A DNA stretch of 64,000 nt from Collinsella aerofaciens (GCF_028209395.1 NZ_JAQLDQ010000003.1:1-64000); one strand, 5' to 3'. Shown: positions 24,382 through 33,228, counted from the first letter of the stretch. Numbers and translations: made by a program. The notes: generated by a model not told the origin, from the letters alone.

Positions 24382-25833
24382 GTGGCGGGCTGGAATCTAA
24401 CCGGCAATGCCGTTTCCGCCGAGTTCGACGGTTCGGACGATCAGGAGCGCAAGGAGCTCAGCGTGAGCCAGGCGGTGGAGATCGCCGCCGGCGCGCTCGA
24501 TGCCATTCCGCAGCTGAGCGTTTTGGGCGAGGTCACGGGTTTTCGTGGTCCCAACGCCCGAAGCGGCCACTGCTACTTTCAGATCAAGGACGACTCGGCG
24601 GCCGTCGACTGCATCATCTGGAAGGGCGCCTATCTCAAGCGCACGTTCGATCTGCGCGACGGCATGCAGGTGAGCTTTAAGGGCAGCTTCAATCTCTATA
24701 AGGCCACGGGCCGCATGAGCTTTGTCGCTCGCTCGTTTTCGCTGGCGGGGGAGGGTCTGCTGCGTCAACAAGTGGCGCAACTGGCCGAAAAGCTACGCCG
24801 CGAGGGCCTGATGGACGAAGCGCGTAAGCGCCGCATCCCGGTGTTTTGCTCCCGCGTGGCGGTCGTTACCTCGCTTTCGGGTGCCGTAATCGACGACGTC
24901 AAGCGCACATTGCGTCGTCGCAACCCGCTCGTCGAGCTCGTCTGCGTGGGCGCTAAGGTTCAAGGCGAGGGTGCGCCGGCCGAGCTTATTGAGGGCCTGC
25001 GCCGTGCCGCCGCCATCACGCCAGCGCCCGACTGCATCTTGCTGGTGCGCGGCGGCGGCTCCTTTGAGGACCTCATGACCTTTAATGACGAGGAGCTTGC
25101 CCGCGCGGTGGCGGCTTGTCCTGTGCCCGTGGTGACCGGCATTGGCCATGAGCCCGATACCTCGATCTGCGATATGGTGAGCGACCGCCGCGCCTCCACG
25201 CCCACGGCGGCGGCCGAATCGGTGGCGCCGGCTATGACGGAGTTGGCCGATGTACTCGAGGCGCGCCATCAGCGCCTGGGTGCCGCGATGGCATCGATGA
25301 TTGGGTCGAATCAGGTTGATCTGGAGATGCTCGACCAGCGCGGTCGCCGCGCCTGGGATACCTATACGGCCCGCTTGGGCGATGCGCTCGATGCGGCTGC
25401 GTGCCGCCCGTGCCTCAACGACCCAACGTTTATGGTCGAGCGTCGCGAATCGGAGCTTGCGCTGACTGCCGATCGCCTGTCGGGCGCCATAGTACGTTCG
25501 GTCGGGACATTCCGCTCCAACTTTGAGCGCCTGCCCGAGCGTCTGGTTGCAAGCACCTCGGGGCTCGATGGCAAGCGCCATGCGCTCGCGCTTGCGAGTT
25601 CCCGTCTGGAGCATCAGGGGCGCACGATGCTCAACAAGCCCGCGTCCGACCTGGGCCGTGCGGCAGCCTCACTCGATGCCCTGTCGCCGCTCAAGGTGCT
25701 TGCCCGCGGTTACTCCATCGCGTACAGCGATGACGGTGTGGCTACGAGCGCCAAGACCTTTAAGCCGGGCGACGCCATCCGCGTGCGTATGGCAGACGGC
25801 AACGTGGCTGCAACGGTCGATACGGTCGAGTAG
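24382..25833 (+). CDS. xseA: Exodeoxyribonuclease VII large subunit
   Basis: 483 residues from GTG 24382, picked because AAAGGAGG is four bases upstream; the frame continues further up without a ribosome site. An OB fold lies at about 35-110 (QLSVLGEVTGFRG), then the catalytic domain with FCSRVAVVTS, LLVRGGGSFEDLM and VTGIGHEPDTSICD, typical of XseA. With XseB it degrades single-stranded DNA. A long helical section precedes the C-terminus SPLKVLARGYSIAY. xseB starts 42 bases later, forming the usual pair. Confidence 0.95.
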   Translation: MAGWNLTGNAVSAEFDGSDDQERKELSVSQAVEIAAGALDAIPQLSVLGEVTGFRGPNARSGHCYFQIKDDSAAVDCIIWKGAYLKRTFDLRDGMQVSFKGSFNLYKATGRMSFVARSFSLAGEGLLRQQVAQLAEKLRREGLMDEARKRRIPVFCSRVAVVTSLSGAVIDDVKRTLRRRNPLVELVCVGAKVQGEGAPAELIEGLRRAAAITPAPDCILLVRGGGSFEDLMTFNDEELARAVAACPVPVVTGIGHEPDTSICDMVSDRRASTPTAAAESVAPAMTELADVLEARHQRLGAAMASMIGSNQVDLEMLDQRGRRAWDTYTARLGDALDAAACRPCLNDPTFMVERRESELALTADRLSGAIVRSVGTFRSNFERLPERLVASTSGLDGKRHALALASSRLEHQGRTMLNKPASDLGRAAASLDALSPLKVLARGYSIAYSDDGVATSAKTFKPGDAIRVRMADGNVAATVDTVE

Positions 25834-25875
25834 GCCGCGTTTCATAGCGATAAACCTTTAGGAAAGGAAACAGAT

Positions 25876-26142
25876 ATGGCAGAGAAGACCCCGGTCGAGC
25901 AGCTTACGTACAAGCAGGCCTCGCAGGAGCTGGAGCTCATCATCCGCAGCTTGGAGTCGGGCGATATGGAGCTCGAGGAGTCGCTCGAGAGCTATACCCG
26001 CGGCGTCGAGCTCCTCAAGAGCCTGCGTAGTCGCTTGTCCGATGCCGAGCAGAAGGTCTCGGTGCTCTTGAAGGACGTCGACGGCAACGACGTGCTCGCC
26101 GACGGCGAAGCCGCCAACACCGACGACAGCCTCTCGTTCTAA
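25876..26142 (+). CDS. xseB: Exodeoxyribonuclease VII small subunit
   Basis: 88 residues, almost entirely helical, with the XseB pattern (SQELELIIRSLESGDMELEE, then SYTRGVELLKSLRSRLSDAE). Binds the long helix of XseA. The GGAAAGGAAACAGAT before ATG 25876 is a usable ribosome site. An acidic tail of about 18 residues follows. A 34-bp-arm palindrome lies just downstream. Confidence 0.93.
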   Translation: MAEKTPVEQLTYKQASQELELIIRSLESGDMELEESLESYTRGVELLKSLRSRLSDAEQKVSVLLKDVDGNDVLADGEAANTDDSLSF

Positions 26143-26163
26143 CCACCTCGCAGCCTACTTTGG

Positions 26164-26273
26164 GGTAGTCTTTTTGGGACGGGGCTTTTTTGACTACCCT
26201 TGCGCGATGGCTCGCCGAGTGCTTGCGCTTGCAAAAAAAGTAGTCAAAAAAGCCCCGTCCCAAAAAGACTACC
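26164..26273. repeat. Long perfect palindrome, 34-bp arms
   Basis: The arms 26164-26197 and 26240-26273 are perfect reverse complements (beginning GGTAGTCTTTTTGGGACGGG) around a 42-base spacer that contains GCGA-tggc-TCGC. Lies between xseB and the HIT gene. No T-run after the right arm, so a simple terminator is unlikely. Confidence 0.9.
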
Positions 26274-26298
26274 TTGGTCTGTGAGAAAGGAACCAACC

Positions 26299-26634
26299 AT
26301 GTGTGATTGCATCTTCTGCAAAATTGCCAACCACGAGATCCCCTCGACCGTTGTCTATGAGGACGACCAGGTCATCGCGTTCGACGACCTCAATCCCCAG
26401 GCGCCGGTCCACACGCTCGTGATCCCCAAGAAGCACTACAGCGACATCGCCGACAACGTACCGGCCGAGACCATGGGCGCCATGGCTCACGCCATCCAGG
26501 AGGTCGCTAAGGCCAAGGGCTTGGAGGACGGTTTCCGCGTCATCTCCAACAAGGGCGTTAACGCCGGCCAGACCGTCATGCACTTCCACATGCACGTTCT
26601 CGGCGGCAAGAACCTGGGCGAGAACCTCATCTGA
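26299..26634 (+). CDS. HIT family nucleotide-binding protein (HinT-like)
   Basis: A 111-residue protein with the complete histidine triad HFHMHVL near the C-terminus and the N-terminal CIFCKIANHEIPS with paired cysteines, typical of HinT-like purine nucleoside phosphoramidases. The start ATG 26299 is preceded by GAAAGGAACC; the frame runs further up through the palindrome but that part is not genuine. Probably hydrolyses adenylated amines; a housekeeping enzyme. Two hairpins follow. Confidence 0.92.
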   Translation: MCDCIFCKIANHEIPSTVVYEDDQVIAFDDLNPQAPVHTLVIPKKHYSDIADNVPAETMGAMAHAIQEVAKAKGLEDGFRVISNKGVNAGQTVMHFHMHVLGGKNLGENLI

Positions 26635-26642
26635 GGGCGCCT

Positions 26643-26729
26643 CTTCCGTGCAATGAAACGGAAGCTCAGGCATCGATAACTTATATATCAACGCCAATAA
26701 ACCCGAGCGCGAGGGCGTTTGGGTTTATT
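26643..26729 (+). terminator. Two hairpins after the HIT gene
   Basis: CTTCCGT-(8)-ACGGAAG (26643-26664) and AATAAACCC-(16)-GGGTTTATT (26696-26729). The second, with ATTATTG after it, is the better terminator. Confidence 0.6.
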
Positions 26730-26782
26730 ATTGAAGCGTATGTAACCTGGCGGCGCCACACCGCCTGTTAGTAGGGAGACAC

Positions 26783-27961
26783 ATGAACGTTCTGGTCGTC
26801 AACGCAGGATCTTCGACCCTTAAGTATCAGGTCATCGATACCAAGTCCCACAAGGTGTCCGCAAAGGGCTCCTGCGAGCGCGTCTGCTTTACCGGCGGTA
26901 CCTTCACCCACGCTGCCAACGGTTCCAAGAAGGTGACCGAGAACATCGAGTTCCCCGACCACAAGGTCGCCATCGAGGTCGTCCTGAAGGACCTCGAGGC
27001 CAACGGCGTCAAGATCGAGGGTATCGGCCACCGTATCGTTCAGGGCGGTTGGTACTTCGGTGATTCCTCCCTCGTCGACGAGGACGTCCTCGCCAAGATC
27101 CGCGAGGTTGCTCCGCTCGCCCCGCTGCACAATAACCCCGAGGCCAACGTTATCGAGTACTGCCTCGAGCAGTATCCCGACCTGCCCAACGTCACGGTTT
27201 ACGACACCGCTTTCCACTTCAACATGCCCGAGGTCGCCAAGACTTACGCCCTGCCCAAGGACGTCTGCGACAAGCTGCACATCCGTAAGTACGGCGCCCA
27301 CGGCACCAGCTACCGTTACATCTCCAAGAAGGTCGCCGAGATGACCAACGGCGAGGCCCGCAAGGTCGTCGTGTGCCATATCGGCTCCGGCGCTTCCCTG
27401 TGCGCCATCGAGGACGGCAAGTGCATGGACACCACCATGGGCTTGACGCCGCTCGACGGCGTTATGATGGGCACCCGCTGCGGCTCCATCGACCCGGCTA
27501 CCGTGTGCTACCTGCAGCGCGAGGGCGGCTACACCTTCGACGAGGTCGACGAGATGATGAACAAGAAGTCCGGCCTTTTGGCTGTGACCGGCGGCAAGAC
27601 CAACGACTGCCGCAACGTCGAGGAGCTCGCCGCCGCTGGTGACCCCGATGCTCAGCTCGCCTTCGACATGTTTGTCTACAAGATTGCCGCCAAGGCTGCC
27701 GAGATGGCTACTTCTATGTGCGGTATGGACACCCTGGTCTTTACTGCCGGTATCGGCGAGCACGCTCCGGCTGTTCGCGCCGGCGTTGCCGACCGTCTGG
27801 CCTTTATGGGCGTCAAGATGGATCATGCCCGCAACGCCCTGCGTGGTGACGGCGCTTGGTGCCTGTCTGCCAAGGATTCCAAGGTCAAGATTTTCGTCAT
27901 CCCCACGGACGAGGAGTTCATGATCGCTTCCGACGTCGAGCGCATCGTCAACGGCAAGTAA
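26783..27961 (+). CDS. ackA: Acetate kinase paralogue with altered active-site motifs
   Basis: 392 residues, family length, with the ASKHA fold of acetate kinase. Several strongly conserved motifs are changed relative to the neighbour gene and the usual family: FHFNMP (Asn147) for FHxTMP, HGTSY (Tyr177) for HGTSH, HIGSG (Ser202) for HLGNG, and GIGEH (His327) for GIGEN. The first His of HGTS (His173) and the Arg of GHRIVQGG remain. These positions line the phosphate and nucleotide sites in known acetate kinases, so activity, donor or acyl substrate may differ. ATG 26783 follows a GGGAG site; a terminator follows the gene. Confidence 0.85.
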   Translation: MNVLVVNAGSSTLKYQVIDTKSHKVSAKGSCERVCFTGGTFTHAANGSKKVTENIEFPDHKVAIEVVLKDLEANGVKIEGIGHRIVQGGWYFGDSSLVDEDVLAKIREVAPLAPLHNNPEANVIEYCLEQYPDLPNVTVYDTAFHFNMPEVAKTYALPKDVCDKLHIRKYGAHGTSYRYISKKVAEMTNGEARKVVVCHIGSGASLCAIEDGKCMDTTMGLTPLDGVMMGTRCGSIDPATVCYLQREGGYTFDEVDEMMNKKSGLLAVTGGKTNDCRNVEELAAAGDPDAQLAFDMFVYKIAAKAAEMATSMCGMDTLVFTAGIGEHAPAVRAGVADRLAFMGVKMDHARNALRGDGAWCLSAKDSKVKIFVIPTDEEFMIASDVERIVNGK

Positions 27962-27965
27962 TTGC

Positions 27966-28012
27966 AAGAGGGGAGGGGCTGGACGACCGAGCGCCGTTCG
28001 GCCCCTCTTTTG
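27966..28012 (+). terminator. Terminator between the two acetate kinase genes
   Basis: AAGAGGGG pairs with CCCCTCTT over a GC-rich loop and ends in TTTTG, so the second gene probably has its own promoter (TAAAAT at 28068-28073, no clear -35). Confidence 0.75.
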
Positions 28013-28125
28013 CGCTCGTTGGGCGATATGACTGATAGTTATTTATTAAGTTGTGATAACTTCTTATTAAAATGCGGCCGCCTTAAGGGGTCTGCGTCGA
28101 CCGTATTGCACTGCAAAGGAGTCTC

Positions 28126-29304
28126 ATGAACGTACTTGTTGTCAACGCCGGCAGCTCAAGCCTTAAATATCAGCTTTTGGATACCGATACCCGAGAGGTT
28201 TTCGCCAAGGGCAACTGCGAACGTATCGGTTCGGACATGGGCATCTTTGGCCACTCCGAGAACGGTGGCGCCAAGCAGACCGAGGAGGTCCCTTTCCCCG
28301 ATCATCGCTCTGCTATCGCTCGCGTGCTCGAGGAGCTCGAGAAGACCGACTTTACGATTGATGGCATTGGCCATCGTATCGTTCAGGGCGGCTGGCACTT
28401 CGATGATTCCGCGGTCGTCGACGATGAGGTCATGGCTAAGATCCTTGAGGTGGCCCCGCTCGCTCCGCTGCACAATTACGGCGAGGCCGCGGCAATCGAA
28501 TATTGCCGCGAGAAGTATCCGGAGCTGCCCAACGTGGCCGTCTTCGACACCTCGTTCCACATGACCATGCCCGAGGTCGCCTACACCTACGCGCTGCCCA
28601 AGGACGTGTGCGACAAGTACCACGTGCGTAAGTACGGCGCACACGGTACGAGCCACCGCTACGAGTGGATGATGGCCAAGGAGATCCTGGGTTCGCGCTG
28701 CCACCGTCTGCTTTCGTGTCATCTGGGCAACGGTGCTTCGCTTGCTGCCATCGAGGACGGTGTGTGCCGCGATACCACGATGGGCCTCACGCCGCTTGAC
28801 GGCCTGATGATGGGTACCCGCTGCGGTTCCATTGACCCGGCCACCGTGTGTTATCTGCAGCGCGAGGGCGGCTACAGCTATCAGGAAGTCGATGACATGA
28901 TGAACAAGCAGTCCGGTCTGCTTGCCATCTCGGGCATCTCCAACGACGCTCGCGACATCCGTACACGCGCCTCCGCGGGCGACGAGCGCTGCCTGCTCGC
29001 CTTCGATATGTTCGCCTACAAGGCCATGCAGCAGGCCGGCTCCATGATCGCTTCCATGGCGGGCGTGGATACCATCACCTTTACCGCCGGTATCGGCGAG
29101 AACGACTGGTCGATCCGCAAGGCCTTCTGCGACTGCTTTGAGTGGCTGGGCGTGCGCATCGACACCAACAAGAACCGCGAGGCCGTGGGCAACGGCCCGC
29201 AGGTCATCAGCGCCGCCGGCTCTTCCGTCACGGTCATGGTCATCCCCACCGACGAGGAATACATGATCGCCCACGACGTCGAGCGCCTGACCGCGAACAA
29301 CTAG
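28126..29304 (+). CDS. ackA: Acetate kinase (canonical motifs)
   Basis: 392 residues. Standard motifs are present: NAGSSSLKY (7-15), GHRIVQGG, FHMTMP (Thr147), AHGTSHRY (His173, His177), HLGNGAS and TAGIGEN. It converts acetyl phosphate and ADP to acetate and ATP, or the reverse, after Pta. AAAGGAG precedes ATG 28126. About the same length as the upstream paralogue and aligned with it end to end without gaps, so they stem from tandem duplication. Converges on pta across a structured gap. Confidence 0.95.
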   Translation: MNVLVVNAGSSSLKYQLLDTDTREVFAKGNCERIGSDMGIFGHSENGGAKQTEEVPFPDHRSAIARVLEELEKTDFTIDGIGHRIVQGGWHFDDSAVVDDEVMAKILEVAPLAPLHNYGEAAAIEYCREKYPELPNVAVFDTSFHMTMPEVAYTYALPKDVCDKYHVRKYGAHGTSHRYEWMMAKEILGSRCHRLLSCHLGNGASLAAIEDGVCRDTTMGLTPLDGLMMGTRCGSIDPATVCYLQREGGYSYQEVDDMMNKQSGLLAISGISNDARDIRTRASAGDERCLLAFDMFAYKAMQQAGSMIASMAGVDTITFTAGIGENDWSIRKAFCDCFEWLGVRIDTNKNREAVGNGPQVISAAGSSVTVMVIPTDEEYMIAHDVERLTANN

Positions 29305-29326
29305 CGCGTTCGATTGCGATTGAACG

Positions 29327-29359
29327 AAAGGCCTCCCGAGCAGTTCGGGAGGCCTTTTT
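29327..29359 (+). terminator. Terminator after the second acetate kinase
   Basis: AAAGGCCTCCCGA pairs with TCGGGAGGCCTTT and is followed by a T-run. Confidence 0.9.
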
Positions 29360-29507
29360 GCTAGCAGGCGGAAATTCCAGCCTCAAAGTGATTACCACCA
29401 GCAACGCCTGCGCTCCCAGCAACGATACCCATCCATTCAGATCTTCAGCTCCAGCTCGTAGCCAAGCCGCCGTCCACCCCAGATACCCTAATTGCTACGT
29501 TGCGGTA

Positions 29508-29639
29508 GAAGGCCGTACGGGCTAACCCCTGAAAAACAATCCGCAGACCAGAAACGCCCCCGTTCGTAGCTCCGGAGGAGCAGAACGGGGGCGTTTCATT
29601 GGTCGAGGACGTTTTCAGGGGTTAGCCCGTACGGCCTTC
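29508..29639. repeat. Triple-nested palindrome between convergent ackA and pta
   Basis: Outer arms of 28 bp (29508-29535 and 29612-29639) are perfect. Inside lies a perfect 15-bp stem (GAAACGCCCCCGTTC, 29551-29565 with 29583-29597), and at its tip GCTCC-gga-GGAGC (29569-29581). The inner hairpin could end pta transcripts, but the outer arms exceed any terminator need. Bases 29360-29507 show nothing recognisable. Confidence 0.9.
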
Positions 29640-29654
29640 GGGCGAGTGCGTACG

Positions 29655-30635
29655 CTACTCAGCCATCTGAGCCTGGACGGCGGTGATGGCCACGACACCC
29701 ACGATGTCGTCGGCAGAGCAGCCGCGCGAAAGGTCGTTAACCGGCTTGGCGATGCCCTGCAGGATGGGGCCGTAGGCGTCGGCGCCGGCGAAGCGCTGGA
29801 CCAGCTTGTAGCCGATATTGCCTGCCTCGAGGTCGGGGAACACGAGCACGTTGGCCTTGCCGGCAACGGAGGAGCCGGGAGCCTTGAGCTGGGCGACGGT
29901 GGGGACGATAGCGGCATCGAGCTGCAGGTCGCCGTCGATGGCGAGCTCGGGAGCCTTCTCCTTGCAGAACTTTACGGCCTCTTGGACCTTCTTGGCGACC
30001 TCGCCGCCGGCGGAGCCCATGGTGGAGTAGGAGAGCATGGCCACGTGCGGCTCAACGTTGCCCATGAAGGTGGACCAGGAGTGAGCGGAGGCGATGGCGA
30101 TCTCGGAGAGCTCGTCGGAGGACGGGTTGATGTTGAGGCCGCAGTCGGCGAAGATCAGCGTGCCGTCGGTGCCGAACTGCGGGGTGTCGGTGCACATCAC
30201 GAAGAAGGCCGAGACCAGCTTGGTGCCCGGGGCGGTCTTGAGGATCTGAAGTGCAGGGCGCAGGGTGTCGGCGGTGGAGTGGCAGGCGCCGGAGACCAGG
30301 CCGTCGGCGTCGCCCATCTTGACCATCATGGTGCCAAAGTAGGTGGCGTCCATCACCTGGGCGCGAGCCTGCTCGATGGTAACGCCCTTCTTGGCGCGGA
30401 TCTCAGCAAACTTCTGCGCATACTCCTCGTGCTTCTCGGCATTGCGCGGGTCGATGACGGTAGCGCCGGGAACGTTGATCTCGTCGGGGTTGCCCAGGAT
30501 GACGATCTTTGCCAGGCCCTCCTCGATGATTTTGGTGGCCGCGACGATAGTGCGCGGATCCTCGCCCTCGGGCAGGACGATCGTCTTAAGGTCGGCCTTG
30601 GCGGCAGACTTCATACGGTTTAGGAAATCGCTCAT
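29655..30635 (-). CDS. pta: Phosphate acetyltransferase
   Basis: A 326-residue short-form phosphotransacetylase (single PTA/PTB domain), making acetyl phosphate from acetyl-CoA. Motifs: DGLVSGACHSTADTLRPALQ and the C-terminal region with NVLVFPDLEAGNIGYKLVQR and GPILQGIAKPVNDLSRG. A GTAAGGAGTAAC ribosome site precedes ATG 30635. It faces the two acetate kinases, so the Pta-Ack pathway is encoded at one locus but on opposite strands. Assignment firm. Confidence 0.95.
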   Translation of the reverse strand: MSDFLNRMKSAAKADLKTIVLPEGEDPRTIVAATKIIEEGLAKIVILGNPDEINVPGATVIDPRNAEKHEEYAQKFAEIRAKKGVTIEQARAQVMDATYFGTMMVKMGDADGLVSGACHSTADTLRPALQILKTAPGTKLVSAFFVMCTDTPQFGTDGTLIFADCGLNINPSSDELSEIAIASAHSWSTFMGNVEPHVAMLSYSTMGSAGGEVAKKVQEAVKFCKEKAPELAIDGDLQLDAAIVPTVAQLKAPGSSVAGKANVLVFPDLEAGNIGYKLVQRFAGADAYGPILQGIAKPVNDLSRGCSADDIVGVVAITAVQAQMAE

Positions 30636-30687
30636 GTTACTCCTTACAAGCGTTTCGCTAAGCTCCAGGCACCCGGCTGTTCACGAA

Positions 30688-30710
30688 TAAACCCGCTGCT
30701 AGCGGGTTTA
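30688..30710. promoter_or_regulatory. Hairpin in the pta leader
   Basis: TAAACCCGCT-gct-AGCGGGTTTA, a perfect 10-bp stem about 50 bases before the pta start. It could be a leader structure of pta or a terminator for unknown leftward or rightward RNA. Confidence 0.5.
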
Positions 30711-30763
30711 CCTTTCAATTATGTACGCCGCGGTGCTTGAGCTTTCCTTGTGTGGCAAGCTCA

Positions 30764-30788
30764 TTATAGGACGCATTAGCGCTATAAT
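30764..30788. promoter_or_regulatory. Back-to-back -10 elements between pta and glf
   Basis: TATAAT stands at 30783-30788 on the plus strand (for glf) and at 30764-30769 read on the minus strand (for pta). -35 boxes are poor for both. The two promoters would face away or overlap closely. Confidence 0.45.
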
Positions 30789-30866
30789 CGCTCTGATAAA
30801 TATGTCTCGAAGAATGTTCGAGAAAAGCCCAGCTAACGAGCCCGTGGCTTTTGACAAGGAGTATCG

Positions 30867-32069
30867 ATGCAGATTACCTCAGGCCTGCCTGAAGGCTTTA
30901 ACGCCGGCGCGTACGACATGATTGTCGTCGGTGCTGGATATGCCGGTGCCGTTTGCGCCCGCCGTCTTGCCGAGACCATCGGCTATCGTGTTGCCGTTTT
31001 GGAGCGCCGTAGCCACATTGCGGGCAATGCCTATGACTGCACTGACGAGGCCGGAATCCTGATTCACGAGTACGGTCCGCATATCTATCACACCTTTAAC
31101 GAGCGCGTGCACAATTTCCTGTCGCGCTTTACCAAGTGGACGGATTATCAGCACAAGGTGCTCGCCAACATCAACGGTACCCTTATGCCCGTGCCCTTCA
31201 ACCATGCGAGTCTCAAGCTCGCCTTTGGTGACGAGCGCGGCGAGGAGCTGTATCAGAAGCTCGTGGAGACCTTTGGCAAGGATGTCAAGGTGCCCATTAT
31301 GGAGCTGCGTAAGAAGAACGACCCGGATCTTGCCGAGGTCGCCGATTACGTCTACGAGAACGTCTTTTTACATTACACCATGAAGCAGTGGGGCCAGACG
31401 CCCGATCAGATCGACCCCTCGATCACCGGCCGCGTTCCCGTCTTTGTGGGCGATGATGACCGCTACTTCCCGCAAGCTCCCTTCCAGGGCATGCCGCAGG
31501 AGGGCTACACGGCGCTCTTTGAGCACATGCTCGACCACGACCTGATCGACGTGTTCTGCGACGTGGACGCCCGTGACCTCTTTGAAATCGACGACACCAC
31601 CGTCAAGATCGACGGCAAGGTCTATGGTGGCGAGATCGTCTACACCGGTCCACTCGACGAGCTGTTCAACCTCGACTTGGGTGCGTTGCCGTACCGCACG
31701 CTCGATATGAAGTTCGAGACGCTCGATATGGACCGGTTCCAGCCCGTGGGCACTGTCAACTACACCACGAGCGAGGACTACACGCGCATCACCGAGTTCA
31801 AGAACATGACCGGTCAGGTCCTGCCCGGCAAGACCACCATCATGAAGGAGTACTCCAAGGCCTATACGCCCGGCTCGGGCGAGACGCCGTACTACGCCAT
31901 TCTTGAGCCCGAGAACCGTGAGCTCTATGAGCGCTATCTTGAGCGCGTCCAGAACCTGACGAACTTCCACCCGGTGGGTCGTCTGGCCGAGTATCGTTAC
32001 TACGATATGGACGCCGTGACCAATTCTGCCCTCGATCTTTCGGATGAGATTATCGCCTGCCATGCATAA
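30867..32069 (+). CDS. glf: UDP-galactopyranose mutase
   Basis: A 400-residue flavoenzyme converting UDP-galactopyranose to UDP-galactofuranose. The FAD loop IVVGAGYAGAVCARRLAE is at about 18-35, followed by VLERRSHIAGNAYDC, HEYGPHIYHT and the C-terminal GRLAEYRYYDMD. AAGGAG is well placed before ATG 30867. The stop overlaps the start of a glycosyltransferase gene, so galactofuranose transfer to a surface polymer is the likely context. Assignment firm. Confidence 0.95.
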   Translation: MQITSGLPEGFNAGAYDMIVVGAGYAGAVCARRLAETIGYRVAVLERRSHIAGNAYDCTDEAGILIHEYGPHIYHTFNERVHNFLSRFTKWTDYQHKVLANINGTLMPVPFNHASLKLAFGDERGEELYQKLVETFGKDVKVPIMELRKKNDPDLAEVADYVYENVFLHYTMKQWGQTPDQIDPSITGRVPVFVGDDDRYFPQAPFQGMPQEGYTALFEHMLDHDLIDVFCDVDARDLFEIDDTTVKIDGKVYGGEIVYTGPLDELFNLDLGALPYRTLDMKFETLDMDRFQPVGTVNYTTSEDYTRITEFKNMTGQVLPGKTTIMKEYSKAYTPGSGETPYYAILEPENRELYERYLERVQNLTNFHPVGRLAEYRYYDMDAVTNSALDLSDEIIACHA

Positions 32070-33093
32070 AGTCATAACATTCGGTATTCCCTCGTATAAC
32101 GCCGCCAAGGACATGGACCATTGCATCACCTCCATCTTGGAGGGGAGCAATTACGCTACCGATATCGAGATTATCGTGGTGGACGACGGCTCCAAGGACG
32201 AGACGGCCGATAAGGCCGATGAGTGGGAGGCACGTTATCCTGGAATCATCCGCGCGGTGCACCAGGAGAATGGCGGTCACGGTATTGCCGTCCTTTCGGG
32301 TCTGCGCGAGGCGCAGGGCACCTACTACAAGGTTGTCGACTCGGACGACTGGCTTGACGGCGCTGCCCTTTCGACCATGCTGTCGATTCTGCGTGGCTTT
32401 GAGGAGCGCGACCAGCGCGTTGACCTGTTTATCTCGAACTACGTGTACGAGAAGGTTTACGAGGGCACGCATACCGCTATTGGCTACAAATTTGCCCTGC
32501 CGCGCAAAAAGATCTTTTCCTGGGATCAGATCGGTCATTTCCGCCTGGACCAGAACCTTCTCATGCACAGCCTGTGCTATCGCACGGATGTGCTGCGCGA
32601 GTCCAACCTTCCCATGCCGCCGCACACGTTCTATGTGGACAACATCTACGCCTACGTGCCGCTGCCGCGTTGCAAGACCATGTACTACGCCGACATCGAC
32701 CTCTACCGCTACTTTATCGGTCGCGAGGGCCAGAGCGTCAACGAGGCAACGATGGTCAAGCGTCTGGACCAGCAGTTCCGTGTTACGCGTATCATGATGG
32801 AGTCGTACCACTTGTACAGCGATGTTGGGTCGTCGCGCCTGCGTTCGTACATGATGGGCTACTTCACCATGATGATGGCGATCTGCTCGGTGCTTACCAA
32901 GCTTTCCGAGGAAGATTGCGCCGACGAGCGCCTAAAGACGCTGTGGAATGATTTGAAGGCCTATGACGAGCGCATGTATCGTCGTGCCCGCTACGGCGTG
33001 GTCGGGTTCTTCACCAATCTGCGCGGTCGTGCCGGTGACAAAACCACACTCGGCCTATACCGTCTTGCCTCAAAGATCTTCAAATTCAACTAG
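32062..33093 (+). CDS. Family 2 glycosyltransferase
   Basis: 343 residues from ATG 32062, which overlaps the glf stop by 8 bases; an earlier ATG at 32044 is less likely. GT-A fold: ITFGIPSYNAAKDMD, VVDDGSKDETADKA and the metal-binding DSDDWLDG. C-terminal half helical, ending RLASKIFKFN. No clear membrane helices. Coupling with glf suggests transfer of galactofuranose or action in the same glycan, but the donor is not provable from sequence. Confidence 0.85.
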   Translation: MHKVITFGIPSYNAAKDMDHCITSILEGSNYATDIEIIVVDDGSKDETADKADEWEARYPGIIRAVHQENGGHGIAVLSGLREAQGTYYKVVDSDDWLDGAALSTMLSILRGFEERDQRVDLFISNYVYEKVYEGTHTAIGYKFALPRKKIFSWDQIGHFRLDQNLLMHSLCYRTDVLRESNLPMPPHTFYVDNIYAYVPLPRCKTMYYADIDLYRYFIGREGQSVNEATMVKRLDQQFRVTRIMMESYHLYSDVGSSRLRSYMMGYFTMMMAICSVLTKLSEEDCADERLKTLWNDLKAYDERMYRRARYGVVGFFTNLRGRAGDKTTLGLYRLASKIFKFN

Positions 33094-33125
33094 CTGCTGA
33101 GTAATCGCTGCTGATAGGTTGACTG

Positions 33126-33203
33126 GGCCCCTTGGCCTTTAGTTTGCTACTGCGAACAGTCCGGCTCGTGCGGAACTTGTATCAAACTAAAGGCCAAGGG
33201 GCC
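33126..33203. repeat. Perfect palindrome with 21-bp arms after the glycosyltransferase
   Basis: Arms 33126-33146 (GGCCCCTTGGCCTTTAGTTTG) and 33183-33203 are exact complements. The 36-base spacer includes GTCCG-gctcgtg-CGGAaC. No T-run follows. Confidence 0.88.
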
Positions 33204-33228
33204 TCTGCTATAAGAATCGATTGTCGGG

